A DNA stretch of 64,000 nt from Chloroflexota bacterium (lineage in GTDB: Bacteria > Chloroflexota > Anaerolineae > Aggregatilineales > UBA2796): positions 83,565 through 147,564 of the forward strand of contig JAJPHV010000131.1 in assembly GCA_021325095.1 (NCBI GenBank), in the 5' to 3' direction. A model generated the notes under the pieces. That model did not search any database. It saw only the letters and a program-made list of their open reading frames with translations, and was not told where the DNA came from. The stretch's first letter is position 1; each line of letters opens with the position of its first letter. A program made the position numbers and the translations under genes. Shown here in pieces: positions 42,588 through 52,072 of the stretch.

Positions 42588-44408
42588 TCACCTGGTCGCA
42601 ACGTCCCAGAAAATCAGTTGGCCGAACAGACTGGGGTTCTGCCAGGACTGATCCTGCGTATCGGCAGCCGACCAGATCAGCTTGGTATCCCGGTCTGCGC
42701 CAGACGAGCCGTTCAGGTGTGCCTGGAAACCCAGCAGGCCCAGGTGTCTGGGTTCGATCTTCCAAACCTCTGTGATCAGCGGGACCGCAGCCTCAATCCG
42801 ATAGCCGCTGTCGGTCTTAACGGCCACGACGCTCACCTTCGAGTCGGCGCTGTTAGCTCCGCCGAGGATCGGTTTGTGCGGGTGGGTAATATTCGCCGCC
42901 AGGATACCGATCTGGGCCACGCCTTTTTTATACGAGGTCAACGTCAGATCGCCAGTGGCATTGATGTAAAACTCAACAGAATCTTCTTTGTACCATTCGC
43001 TGGCGGGGTCGTGCGTACCGTAGACGACCTTGCTATCCTGGACATCGGCCATGAAATACAGATTGGTTTTGTCGGCAGCAGCGGCAAAGGTCAGCTTCGT
43101 ATCGGAATTGGCCGGGAGCATCGGGCCTTTGTCAACCGTCACACGCGGCACATTCTTCCAGTCAGAAAGATCGCCATCCAGCTTGATCGAGACGGGGAAG
43201 GGCGCATAGTACGCCAGGCCTGGAACGCTGTCCGGGGAAAGCTGGGCCGGATCGGTCTTGGTCGGCTTGGGGAGAGTGACGGCAGCCGCCGGGCGATCCT
43301 GCACCATCGCGGCTACCTGGTCGTCGCTGAGTAGTGGCGGTTCTCCGGCCCGCCGAGCCAGCAAATCGACCACCGCAAAATAAGCAGGCTTTGGCTTGTA
43401 ATCGGAATCGAAAAGTAGCGGTTCGACATCCGGATTACTGAAGAATTGCGGGCTGCGCAGCCACGAGAACCGATCCGTGACGCCCCAGGTGATAAAAGCG
43501 GTGCAATATTTGACGTTCAGGCAGGTCTCCAGCACCTGGCGGAAGTCACCCGCCTGCCGCCTCAAGATGTCTTCGGTGGGCTTGCCCGCGAACTTGACAT
43601 CCATCTCGGTGATCTGGACTTGCAAGCCCAGTTCGCCCAGGCGCTGCATATTCTCGGCCAGGGCCTTCGGATCGATAGCCTTGCCAGGCCCCACGTCGCC
43701 TACGGAAATGTGCATTTGCAGCCCAACCCCATGGATGGGGACGCCGCGCTTCACCAAATCTTTGACCAGCGCATAAACAGCGTCCGACTTGGCATTCAGG
43801 GGTTCGGCCCCATAGTCGTTGTAGAACAGGAGCGCCTTCGGGTCGGCTTCGTGGGCAAAGCGGAAAGCGAGTTCGACGTAATCGTCCCCGATCAGGCTCT
43901 TCCAGGGCGTCTCACGCAGCCCGGAGCCGCCGTCAGCCACCGCCTCGTTGACCACGTCCCAGATTGGGATGCGCCCTTTGTAGCGCCCCACCACCGTCAG
44001 GATGTGATCGCGTAGCAATTTGATCGCTTCGTCGCGGCTGAACTTCGCATTCTGCAACCAGGACGGTACGCACTGATGCCAGACCAGCGTATGGCCCCGG
44101 ACGGTCATCGCGTGTTGTTCGGCAAAGGCCATCAATCTGTCGAACTTACGAAAATCGAACTCCCCCAGTTGATTCTGGACTTCGCAGGCTTTGGCCTCGT
44201 TTTCCGGCGTAAGCATGTTGAATTCGCGGGCCAGAGTCTCGGCGTGAACCGGATCATTCAGGTGGCTCGCGTAGACTGCCGCGCCGATGTGGATTCGGTT
44301 CAGGTCGGCCAGATCGCGCATCGAGCGGGTAGCATCCTGGGCAGTGGTTACGGTTGTTCCGGCCATCAGCATAATACCCATTACAAGAATGAACCGTTTC
44401 AAAATCAT
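42588..44408 (-). CDS. Secreted endo-1,4-beta-xylanase, GH10 with C-terminal CBM9-like domain
   Basis: A 606-residue exported enzyme. The signal peptide (1-23) ends TVTTAQ. The GH10 barrel (about 30-355) has HTLVWHQCVPSWLQ, the acid/base Glu in WDVVNEAVADG and the nucleophile Glu in LQVQITEMDVKF. A linker (about 370-410, Pro/Thr-rich) precedes a CBM9-like beta-sandwich (about 415-606; ISIKLDGDLSDWKN-like start, EWYKEDSVEFYINATGD). It cuts xylan outside the cell. AAGGGG precedes the ATG. A strong promoter lies about 310 bases upstream with operator-like repeats near its start site. Confidence 0.95.
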   Translation of the reverse strand: MILKRFILVMGIMLMAGTTVTTAQDATRSMRDLADLNRIHIGAAVYASHLNDPVHAETLAREFNMLTPENEAKACEVQNQLGEFDFRKFDRLMAFAEQHAMTVRGHTLVWHQCVPSWLQNAKFSRDEAIKLLRDHILTVVGRYKGRIPIWDVVNEAVADGGSGLRETPWKSLIGDDYVELAFRFAHEADPKALLFYNDYGAEPLNAKSDAVYALVKDLVKRGVPIHGVGLQMHISVGDVGPGKAIDPKALAENMQRLGELGLQVQITEMDVKFAGKPTEDILRRQAGDFRQVLETCLNVKYCTAFITWGVTDRFSWLRSPQFFSNPDVEPLLFDSDYKPKPAYFAVVDLLARRAGEPPLLSDDQVAAMVQDRPAAAVTLPKPTKTDPAQLSPDSVPGLAYYAPFPVSIKLDGDLSDWKNVPRVTVDKGPMLPANSDTKLTFAAAADKTNLYFMADVQDSKVVYGTHDPASEWYKEDSVEFYINATGDLTLTSYKKGVAQIGILAANITHPHKPILGGANSADSKVSVVAVKTDSGYRIEAAVPLITEVWKIEPRHLGLLGFQAHLNGSSGADRDTKLIWSAADTQDQSWQNPSLFGQLIFWDVATR

Positions 44409-44669
44409 TGTCGTGCCCCTTGCCTTATTAAATTAACCAGACGTGGCGCTCTGACGACGGCCTCATACGCCTGCGACATGAGCACAGTGGCCGCGACGGG
44501 AAGCCGGCTAGGAAAATGGTGACAGTGTGGACGGTGGGCCGTCATCAGTCCAATGGTTGACCGCTCAGTTTGCGGACTGCCTGGCTCATTGACGGCTGTG
44601 CCGCCAAATCCGCTCGGCATGTCAAAATCTGGCCCTTCTTATATCCTGGAATATTCTTTCTGCGATGGT

Positions 44670-44753
44670 GGCACGTTACTTCTGGTGACGTTACTTGTAA
44701 CGTTATTGTAACGTTTCCTAGTAACAGTATAGCCGAGTCCGAGCCTCTGTCAA
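44670..44753 (-). promoter_or_regulatory. Xylanase promoter with four ACGT-centred operator-like palindromes
   Basis: On the minus strand, TTGACA (44753-44748), a 16-bp spacer and TATACT (44731-44726) form a near-consensus promoter reading toward the xylanase. Just downstream of its start site lie four copies of a GTAACGTTAC-type palindrome centred at about 44674, 44689, 44701 and 44712 (GTGACGTTAC, GTAACGTTAT, GTAACGTTTC among them). The spacing suggests LacI-type repressor binding at +1 to +50. The rest of the 44409-44945 gap is a roughly 310-base leader with no other gene. Confidence 0.75.
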
Positions 44754-44883
44754 GAAAATCGATGGGCACAACTCAAGTTCAGCGCCGCAAAGAGTAGGCT
44801 GAAGGTTTACGTTGAAGGCTCGGAAGTACAAACGCCCTACAAAACGTCAAGAGGCTGTCAGTGATGTCTTTGTGATAACCTGC

Positions 44884-44943
44884 TTGACAGAAGGATAAAT
44901 GTGTTGTACTTTAGGTGAAACGTTTCACGGAAACGTTTCACCT
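44884..44943 (+). promoter_or_regulatory. lacI-type gene promoter with overlapping double operator
   Basis: TTGACA (44884-44889), 17 bp, TACTTT (44907-44912). The expected start falls inside a perfect inverted repeat: AGGTGAAACGTTT (44913-44925), CACGG, AAACGTTTCACCT (44931-44943). It contains the 14-bp palindrome GTGAAACGTTTCAC and a second GAAACGTTTC, the classic LacI/CcpA-type operator shape. Autorepression is expected. Confidence 0.85.
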
Positions 44944-44963
44944 AAATGTTATTCAGCAAAACA

Positions 44964-46016
44964 ATGCGACACAAGACAGTTACGATCCGGGACGTGGCTA
45001 AACGGGCAGGCGTGGGCGTCAGCACCGTTTCCTACGTGTTGAACGGACATAACGATCACGTCAGCCCGGCAACCCGCGACCTGATCCTGACAGCAGCGCG
45101 GGAGTTGAACTATCGTCCCAACGCGATTGCCCGCAGCATGGTAAAGCGCCAGACCGCTACGATTGGGCTGATCATCACCGAACTCCAAAATGCTTTGTTT
45201 ATTCCTGTAACGGAGGGAGTTGAAGAAGTCCTCCAGCCGGAAGGTTACCACATCCTCCTGGCGAGCGCGGGCGACGCCACCAGTGAAGTCAATGCTATCG
45301 AGACCATGCGGGCGCAGCAGGTGGATGGCTTCATCATCATGTCGCTCTCGATGCGCTTCCCGGTGGATCATCTGTTGCAGTTGCGCGACGCAGGTATCCC
45401 GTTTGTTGTCATCAACCGTGACCTCAACTCCAATGAAATAAGCCAGATCAGGCTGGACGAAGATTCAGCCGGGCGAATGGCAACCGAACATCTTATCAGC
45501 CTGGGCCACACTCGCATCGCCACCATTACCGGCCCCCTCAGCAACGACCCACTGATCAGACGGCAAAGTGCCTTCGGGCGCTATCAGGGCTGGCGCTCCA
45601 CACTCGAAGAACACGGGCTGCCGATCTCGGAACATTGGATTCTAGACGGGCACTACACGTTTGAGGGAGGCTACCAGGCGGGCCTCAAACTCGCATCCAG
45701 GATCAAGAAGCGTTCTGGGCCGCCCACCGCCTGCTTCGTGGCGAGCGACATGATGGCCGTTGGGGCGCTTAAGGCACTGCACGATGCCGGGCTGCAAGTC
45801 CCCGACGATCTGGCAGTCGTTACCATCGGCGACCCGCCCTTTGCCGCGTATACCATTCCGGCGCTGACGACACTGGAAATGCCCATCGCTGAAGCCGGAC
45901 GGATTGCAGCACGTATGGTTGTGGAGTCACTTAAAGCCAAGAAACCGCTCGATCCCCAGTGCATTACACTGGGTTTTAAGCTGCGAATACGTGAATCCTG
46001 TGGCGCCAGGGGTTAA
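44964..46016 (+). CDS. LacI-family transcriptional regulator of the xylan/uronate cluster
   Basis: About 350 residues. The N-terminal LacI HTH and hinge are clear: VTIRDVAKRAGVGVSTVSYV, then NYRPNAIARSMV with a hinge region that binds the minor groove. The effector domain (about 62-345) is a type-1 periplasmic-binding fold (IGLIITELQNALFIPVTEGV; HLISLGHTRIATITG; TACFVASDMMAVGALKALHD). ATG 44964 matches the usual family start; ATG 44946 would add six residues. Neither has a good Shine-Dalgarno. It lies between the divergent xylanase and the ABC importer genes and is likely their regulator, with GAAACGTTTC-type operators. Confidence 0.94.
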   Translation: MRHKTVTIRDVAKRAGVGVSTVSYVLNGHNDHVSPATRDLILTAARELNYRPNAIARSMVKRQTATIGLIITELQNALFIPVTEGVEEVLQPEGYHILLASAGDATSEVNAIETMRAQQVDGFIIMSLSMRFPVDHLLQLRDAGIPFVVINRDLNSNEISQIRLDEDSAGRMATEHLISLGHTRIATITGPLSNDPLIRRQSAFGRYQGWRSTLEEHGLPISEHWILDGHYTFEGGYQAGLKLASRIKKRSGPPTACFVASDMMAVGALKALHDAGLQVPDDLAVVTIGDPPFAAYTIPALTTLEMPIAEAGRIAARMVVESLKAKKPLDPQCITLGFKLRIRESCGARG

Positions 46017-46112
46017 TCTGCGAATTCAAAGTGGGAAAGGAGGTGTCAATCGGCTGATCGTCTGGCTTCACCGGATAGTTACGACATTTTGTTTAGGTAA
46101 GGAGCAGCAAGA

Positions 46113-47363
46113 ATGCAGCGTTTATTGAGACTTACGGTAGTCGGCAGTCTGGCGGTTCTCACCGTGTTCGCGTCGGTGCTGGTAAGCAGCGGAATCACGA
46201 CACGAGCACAGTCGAGCAAAATTCCACCGTTTCCGTCCAAGCCGGTCACGTTGCAGATCATCGATGTGGCGGGGCAAAAACAGCTAACCGGGGCCATGAT
46301 CGACAACTATGTCAAGGCCAACCCGGACAAGGTTTCCAGCGTCGAATACATCACCGACACAGCGCCCAATCTGCCGGGGCGGATCAAGGCCCAGATCGAT
46401 GGCGGCAAGATCGACACAGCGCTCGTCCTGAGCGGTTATGACGGCGTGGCATCGGGCATAGCGCAGGGCAACTGGATGAAAATCCTGCCCGACTTCAGTG
46501 AGAAATTCCCCAAGCTCGACGATAACTACCTGCCCGGCGCAAAGGCCTACAACGACCTGGCGCAGGGCTATGCGATCTGCGTGGTCTACACGCCAAGCGG
46601 CCCATTGATCGAGTACGATCCTTCGCAGGTCGAGACGCCGCCCAAGACCATCGACGAGCTGAAGACCTGGATCAAGAATAACCCCAATAAGTTCATCTAT
46701 GCGCGTCCGGCCAACTCTGGGCCAGGCCGCACCTTCCTGATGGGGCTGCCGTACCTGCTCGGCGACAAAGACCCACAGGACCCGGAAAACGGTTGGGAAA
46801 AGACCTGGGCCTTCTTGAAGGAGATCGATGCGGGCATTGAGTACTATCCTTCGCGCACGGGCGACGTGATCGCCGAACTCGCCAACGGTACACGGGCCAT
46901 GATGGTCAGCACGATGGGCTGGGACATCAACCCGCGCGTCCTGGGCAACATGCCACCAGACTACAAGACGGCCTTGCTCGACGGAACCACCTTCGTCAGC
47001 GACGCACAATTCGTGTTGATTCCAAAGGGCCTGGACAATGACCGGCTGGCCGTCGTGCTCGACCTGATGGCCTGGATGCTCAAACCCGATCAACAAGCCA
47101 TCGCCTTCGACAAGGGTTACTTCTATCCTGGCCCGGCGGTCAAAGGCGTCGATATATCGATGGCCCCGGCTGACAGCCAGAAGGCGATCAAGGATTTTGG
47201 ACGCCCCGAGTACGACGACATGGCAAAGAACGTCAAAGTGGTGCTGCCCTTGACTGCCGATAATCTGGTCAAAGCCTTTGCCAGGTGGGATAAGGAAGTC
47301 GGCCAGAACAAGGTCAAGGCCGCCCCAACGCCCGTGCCGCCGACGGCGACGCCCGCCAAATAA
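46113..47363 (+). CDS. ABC transporter substrate-binding protein, family 1
   Basis: A 416-residue exported protein. The signal peptide is about 30 residues long (VVGSLAVLTVFASVLVSSGI) and cleavage near TRAQ is likely. The mature fold matches extracellular solute-binding protein family 1 (PotD/iron/thiamine-like subgroup): VSSVEYITDTAPNLPGRIKA, YNDLAQGYAICVVYTPSGPL and IPKGLDNDRLAVVLDLMAWML. The C-terminus is a Pro/Thr/Ala tail (APTPVPPTATPAK), probably a flexible end. AGGAG lies eight bases before the ATG. It opens the importer operon. An oligosaccharide or uronate ligand is inferred from context. Confidence 0.92.
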   Translation: MQRLLRLTVVGSLAVLTVFASVLVSSGITTRAQSSKIPPFPSKPVTLQIIDVAGQKQLTGAMIDNYVKANPDKVSSVEYITDTAPNLPGRIKAQIDGGKIDTALVLSGYDGVASGIAQGNWMKILPDFSEKFPKLDDNYLPGAKAYNDLAQGYAICVVYTPSGPLIEYDPSQVETPPKTIDELKTWIKNNPNKFIYARPANSGPGRTFLMGLPYLLGDKDPQDPENGWEKTWAFLKEIDAGIEYYPSRTGDVIAELANGTRAMMVSTMGWDINPRVLGNMPPDYKTALLDGTTFVSDAQFVLIPKGLDNDRLAVVLDLMAWMLKPDQQAIAFDKGYFYPGPAVKGVDISMAPADSQKAIKDFGRPEYDDMAKNVKVVLPLTADNLVKAFARWDKEVGQNKVKAAPTPVPPTATPAK

Positions 47364-47473
47364 GCAGCCTCGGCTGCAAGACTTTGTGCGGCTGTATCCG
47401 GCTCATCCAGGACAGCGAGGCCGGATACGCCGCCACTAAATGTAGTCCTTCGAGTACGTATCGGGGATCGGCG

Positions 47474-48616
47474 ATGGAAAAAATTAAGAAACTAGAGTTG
47501 CAGGGGATGACACGTGCTTTCGGCACGGCGAAGGCGCTGGTTGACTTTAACCTGGAAATTGCGGGCGGCACGTTCGTTTCGCTGTTGGGGCCGAGCGGCT
47601 GTGGCAAATCGACGGCGCTCAACTGCATCGCCGGGCTGCTCGACCTGACTGCGGGGGCCATTATCCTGAACGGCCAACCTATTCACCACATCCCTGCCGA
47701 AAAGCGCGGGATCGGGATGGTTTTCCAGAATTACGCCCTGTTCCCACACCTGAACGTCATCAGGAACGTGAGCTACGGCCTGGAAAACCGCCCGATGCCC
47801 AGAGCGGAAATCGAGCGCCGGGTGCGTTGGGCGCTTGACCTTGTGCATCTCGACATTGAGGAATTCGGCCACCGCTTCCCCGCGCAACTGAGCGGCGGCC
47901 AGCAGCAGCGCTTGGCGATTGCGCGCACGATTGCTCTCGAACCCAATCTCTTGCTGCTGGACGAACCGCTTTCCAACCTGGATACCAAGCTCCGCAACGA
48001 AATGCGGATTGAGATCAAGAATATGCACCGGCAGCTTGGCCTGACAACGATCTACGTCACGCACGATCAATCGGAGGCCATGTCGCTCTCGGACGTGGTC
48101 GTGGTGATGCGCGCCGGGCGCATCGAGCAGGTTGGCACGCCGCAGGCCATCTATGACTGCCCAAACAGTTTGTATGTGGCCGATTTTATGGGCTACTCGA
48201 ACCGGCTCCCTGTCCAGATCGTCGAGCGCGACGGGGACGAATGGCGCGTCCAGACGGAAACAGGTGTCACGCTCCGGGCCACTTCGACCTATGCAGGGAG
48301 CGCTAACTGGCAGCCCGGCGAGCGAGTCGTGGCCGTCTCACGTCCCGACGAGCTGCTGGCCGAACCGTTGCCGGATACGAACCAGATGCGCGGCACGGTT
48401 CATCTGGTGGACTTTGTTGGGAAAGCCTACGAGATTCTGGTGCGGTTGGAGGGTAAGGAAGAGACGCAACTCCTGGTGTGGGGCCAGCATCCTATCGAGT
48501 TGGAGCGCCCGCTCAGCTTCGGCATCCGCCCGAACCGGCTACTGCTTTTCCCGATGGACGATACCCCACCAGCCGTCCGAGTCAAGACCCGCTATCGAGA
48601 GCCAGCCTGGCAATAG
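47474..48616 (+). CDS. ABC transporter ATPase (UgpC/PotA type)
   Basis: A 380-residue ATPase. Walker A GPSGCGKST, Q loop VFQNYALFPHL, signature LSGGQQQRLAIARTI, Walker B LLLLDEPLSNLD and switch His VTHDQSEAMSLSD are all intact. The C-terminal ~130 residues form the regulatory TOBE/OB domain typical of carbohydrate and polyamine importers. The start is the ATG of MEKIKKLELQG; the frame is open upstream without support. It energises the two permeases that follow. Confidence 0.95.
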   Translation: MEKIKKLELQGMTRAFGTAKALVDFNLEIAGGTFVSLLGPSGCGKSTALNCIAGLLDLTAGAIILNGQPIHHIPAEKRGIGMVFQNYALFPHLNVIRNVSYGLENRPMPRAEIERRVRWALDLVHLDIEEFGHRFPAQLSGGQQQRLAIARTIALEPNLLLLDEPLSNLDTKLRNEMRIEIKNMHRQLGLTTIYVTHDQSEAMSLSDVVVVMRAGRIEQVGTPQAIYDCPNSLYVADFMGYSNRLPVQIVERDGDEWRVQTETGVTLRATSTYAGSANWQPGERVVAVSRPDELLAEPLPDTNQMRGTVHLVDFVGKAYEILVRLEGKEETQLLVWGQHPIELERPLSFGIRPNRLLLFPMDDTPPAVRVKTRYREPAWQ

Positions 48617-48626
48617 GGAGGGCGCG

Positions 48627-49514
48627 ATGGTCAATGTGCGACGCCAGCCGCGAATCAGTTGGGAAGCCTTGCTGCTTAGTCTGCCCGCGTTGCTCTTCGT
48701 CGTGGCAATGTTTATCCTGCCGTTCCTGTTTGGGCTGAACCTGAGTCTGCACACGGGCTTGAAAGCCGAAGGGGAACTGACCCTCAGCAATTACCTGCAA
48801 TTCTTCAACGATCCCACACAGTCCGACGCCATTGGCATCACTTTCCAGGTGGCGCTGCCCGTCACCCTGTTCTCGATTGTGATCAGCATCCCGCTGGCCT
48901 ATTACATGCGGCGCGGCATCCGATTTGAGCGGTTCATCACGACCCTGCTGATTCTGCCGCTCACGCTCGGAAATGTCATGGTTGCGCAGTCGATGCTGAT
49001 GTATTATGGCAGGCAGGGCTGGTTTAACCAGGCGCTGCAAGCCATCGGGCTGATCAAGCAGCCCCTGGCGCTGGTTCACAACTGGATCGGCGTTGAGATC
49101 GCGCTCTTTATCCAGAATTTCCCGTTTGTGTTTCTGATGATCCTGGGTTATATGTCGGGCATTAATCCCGATCTGGAACGGGCCAGCCGGATGCTTGGCG
49201 CAAGTGCGTGGCGAACTTTCTGGCGCGTCATCTGGCCGCTCATTCTGCCCGGCGTCGCCATTGCCTTCTGTCTCAATTTTGTCGCCAACTTCACCGTCTT
49301 CCCGTCGGCAGTGCTGGTGGGGCGACCCGACGACCTGACCAAAGTTCTGTCCATCGTGGCGTTCCGGGCAGCGTATGAACAGAACAATCCAGCTTACGGG
49401 ACGGCCATCGCTTTCACGATGGGCATCATCGAGTTCCTGGTCGTGATCACCGTCTTGTGGCTGCGCAACCGGATGGCGCGGGCCAGTGTGCTGGGCGCAG
49501 GAAAGGGGGCGTAA
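48627..49514 (+). CDS. ABC transporter permease 1
   Basis: A 295-residue membrane protein with about six helices. Helix 1 is EALLLSLPALLFVVAMFILP. The EAA motif is RASRMLGASAWRTFWRVIWPLILPG, with the conserved Gly nine residues before the end; it docks to the ATPase. GGGAGGG precedes ATG 48627. The stop is ten bases after the ATPase stop region and two bases before the next permease, so the genes are tightly coupled. Confidence 0.93.
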   Translation: MVNVRRQPRISWEALLLSLPALLFVVAMFILPFLFGLNLSLHTGLKAEGELTLSNYLQFFNDPTQSDAIGITFQVALPVTLFSIVISIPLAYYMRRGIRFERFITTLLILPLTLGNVMVAQSMLMYYGRQGWFNQALQAIGLIKQPLALVHNWIGVEIALFIQNFPFVFLMILGYMSGINPDLERASRMLGASAWRTFWRVIWPLILPGVAIAFCLNFVANFTVFPSAVLVGRPDDLTKVLSIVAFRAAYEQNNPAYGTAIAFTMGIIEFLVVITVLWLRNRMARASVLGAGKGA

Positions 49515-49516
49515 CG

Positions 49517-50395
49517 ATGGCAACCTCGGCAAAGACTTACGCCGCACCCGCAGCGGCCACCAGACCCAGAGTCTCTTTGAGCGGACTGACAGGCAAGATA
49601 CTGTTTTACGGGGCCATCGGGCTGTTCATCGTGAACCTGATCGCAATGGTCAGCACGGTCATCATCGACTCCTTTGCGCAAAGCTGGTTCAAGACGCTGC
49701 TGCCACCAGCCTTTACGACACAGTGGTACAGCGACCTGGCCCAGGATCACAACATGACACAGTTGCTGGAAAACACGTTCTTTGTCGCCATCGCCACGAC
49801 CCTGATTGCGCTGGCGATTGGTTTTCCGGCAGCCTACGTCCTGGCCCGCAAGCAGTTTCGCCTCAAAGGCGCTCTGTATGGCCTGTTCCTGCTGCCGATG
49901 CTCATCCCGCCGCTCGTCTATGGCATTCCGCTGGCGACTCTGCTGATCCGGCTGGGGCTGGGCGGCTCACTGGTGGGCATCGTGCTCATCAACCTGATTC
50001 CGATCACGCCCTTCGTGATCTTCATCCTGACGCCGTTCATTGAGCAGGTTGATCCGGCGATGGAAGCAGCCAGCCGCATGTTAGGATCGGGGCGCTTTCG
50101 CACGTTCCGGCGCATCGTTCTGCCGCTGATCGTCCCCGGCCTGCTGGCGGCGGGTGTGCTTGCCCTGGTCAGAACCTTTGCGGCTTTCGAGCTAACCTAC
50201 CTGGTGGCGACGACAGGCAGTTCGCAAACGCTGGCCGTCGCGCTGTATGGCGACGCAAGCGGCGCAGGTATTCGTGCCCACCAGTTGGTGAACGCCATGG
50301 CTGTCGTGTACATGCTCAGTACAATGACGCTGGTGGTCATCGCGTTGATCTTCGTCAAGCCGACGCAGTTTGTGATGAGCATCAAGAATCGTTAG
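49517..50395 (+). CDS. ABC transporter permease 2
   Basis: A 292-residue membrane protein with about six helices (first about 28-48, GKILFYGAIGLFIVNLIAMV). The EAA motif is AASRMLGSGRFRTFRRIVLP. It begins two bases after the stop of permease 1. It forms the second half of the heterodimeric channel. The N-terminal ~25 residues are Ala/Thr-rich. Confidence 0.93.
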   Translation: MATSAKTYAAPAAATRPRVSLSGLTGKILFYGAIGLFIVNLIAMVSTVIIDSFAQSWFKTLLPPAFTTQWYSDLAQDHNMTQLLENTFFVAIATTLIALAIGFPAAYVLARKQFRLKGALYGLFLLPMLIPPLVYGIPLATLLIRLGLGGSLVGIVLINLIPITPFVIFILTPFIEQVDPAMEAASRMLGSGRFRTFRRIVLPLIVPGLLAAGVLALVRTFAAFELTYLVATTGSSQTLAVALYGDASGAGIRAHQLVNAMAVVYMLSTMTLVVIALIFVKPTQFVMSIKNR

Positions 50396-50450
50396 GCCGC
50401 CCACCGCAGACGACATTCTTCGCCTGCCCAACAGGTAAGGTAAACCTCAC

Positions 50451-51860
50451 ATGGGATTACCCGAAGACCGTTACTTCAGCCCCGACCCTGCCCAAAAGCG
50501 GATCGCACAGCAGCTTTACGAGGGCGTGAAGGCCCTGCCGCTGATCTGCCCGCACGGCCACGTCGATCCCAAAATGTTCGCCGATCCCGATTACTCCTTC
50601 GGGACGCCCGCCGACCTGCTGATCATTCCCGACCACTACGTTTACCGGATGCTGTATTCACAGGGCATTCCACTGGAAAGTCTGGGCATTCCACGCCTCG
50701 ACAAGGTGGCTGTCGAGACCGATCATCGACGGGTATGGCAAATTTTCGCCGAGCACTTCTATCTGTTTCGCGGCACACCTACTGGCATGTGGCTGACGCA
50801 CGAGCTTGAAGGCGTCTTTGGCGTCAAGGAGAAGCTGAACGGCGACACAGCACAGGCGGTTTACGAGCAGATCGCCGAATGCCTGGTTTCGCCCGCCTTC
50901 CGCCCGCGTGCCCTGTACGAGCGATTCAACATCGAAGTGCTGTGCACCACAGACCCGGCGACCAGCCGCCTGGAGTCTCACCGCGCTATTCGAGAGTCGG
51001 GCTGGCAAGCACGCATCCTGCCCACCTTCCGCCCGGACGCCGTGATCAATCTGGATACACTCAACTGGCGTAGCCACATTGATGCTCTCAGCGAAGCCAG
51101 TGGCATTACCGTCGATAGCTACCGCCACTTTATCCAGGCGCTGGAAGCGCAGCGCGCCCACTTCAAGTCGCTTGGCGCGACGGCTACCGACCACGCTGCC
51201 CTGACACCCTACACCGACGAGTTATCGGATCGGGACGCCGAGCAGGTCTTTGCACGCGCCCTCCAAAACGCCCTCGATCCTGGCGACGCGGAACGGTTCA
51301 CGGCGCACATGCTGATCCAGATGGCGCGGATGAGCGTCGAGGATGGGCTGGTTATGCAGCTTCACGTCGGGGCGCTGCGGGATTACAACACAGAGGGGTT
51401 CCGGCGTTTCGGCCCGAACACTGGCGCGGATATTCCGATCAGCACGGACTTTACCCACAACCTGCGCCCACTGCTCGAACGCTTCGGCTCCAACCCACGC
51501 CTGACGCTGATCCTGTTTACGCTGGATGAGTCCACCTATTCGCGCGAACTGGCCCCCCTGGCCGGGTACTATCCCGCGCTGCGCCTGGGGCCGCCCTGGT
51601 GGTTCCACGATAGTTTCAACGGGTTGCGCCGCTATTTTGACCAGGTTATCGAGACGGCTGGCCTGTACAACACCGCAGGGTTCAATGACGACACGCGCGC
51701 TTTTCCCTCCATTCCGGCCCGCCACGATCTGTGGCGGCGCGCCGCTGCGGACTGGCTGGCGGGATTGACCGTGCGCAGCATCATCGATGAAGAGGATGCA
51801 TCGTCCATGATGCATAGCTGCGCTTACGATCTGGCGAAACAGGCTTACCGCCTGGGCTGA
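50451..51860 (+). CDS. uxaC: Glucuronate isomerase
   Basis: A 469-residue enzyme of the amidohydrolase-like uronate isomerase family. It converts D-glucuronate to fructuronate (or galacturonate to tagaturonate). MGLPEDRYFSPDPAQKRIAQ, LPLICPHGHVDPKMFADP (metal-binding HxH), CTTDPATSRLESHRAI and the C-terminal GFNDDTRAFPSIPARHDLWRR are diagnostic. It follows the importer by 55 bases on the same strand, so the cluster likely takes up glucuronoxylan fragments. UxuA/UxuB and xylose enzymes are not in the window. Confidence 0.95.
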   Translation: MGLPEDRYFSPDPAQKRIAQQLYEGVKALPLICPHGHVDPKMFADPDYSFGTPADLLIIPDHYVYRMLYSQGIPLESLGIPRLDKVAVETDHRRVWQIFAEHFYLFRGTPTGMWLTHELEGVFGVKEKLNGDTAQAVYEQIAECLVSPAFRPRALYERFNIEVLCTTDPATSRLESHRAIRESGWQARILPTFRPDAVINLDTLNWRSHIDALSEASGITVDSYRHFIQALEAQRAHFKSLGATATDHAALTPYTDELSDRDAEQVFARALQNALDPGDAERFTAHMLIQMARMSVEDGLVMQLHVGALRDYNTEGFRRFGPNTGADIPISTDFTHNLRPLLERFGSNPRLTLILFTLDESTYSRELAPLAGYYPALRLGPPWWFHDSFNGLRRYFDQVIETAGLYNTAGFNDDTRAFPSIPARHDLWRRAAADWLAGLTVRSIIDEEDASSMMHSCAYDLAKQAYRLG

Positions 51861-52072
51861 CTGCTTGCTGCACCCCGCGTCGAAAGCCTCGAAGCCTGTG
51901 CCTTTTTGAGCAGGATTGATCGGATCAACCTGCGGGCGTTTGGCCCTGCCTGTGCTCAGATTTCGGATGACTGTCCCTTTGGAGGTAGAATCTCACAAGG
52001 TAGTTGCAACACTTGTCGAGGACAGTTCCCATAGAGCGATTGTGTCAGAACAATTGCGGGGACAAGGGTAGC

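Noticed and set aside
42554..42595. Terminator at the end of the xylanase gene
   Set aside because: CCAGGTGA/TCACCTGG with an inner AGGTT/AACCT forms a stable hairpin over the stop codon, but no T run follows on the minus strand, so it was not called.
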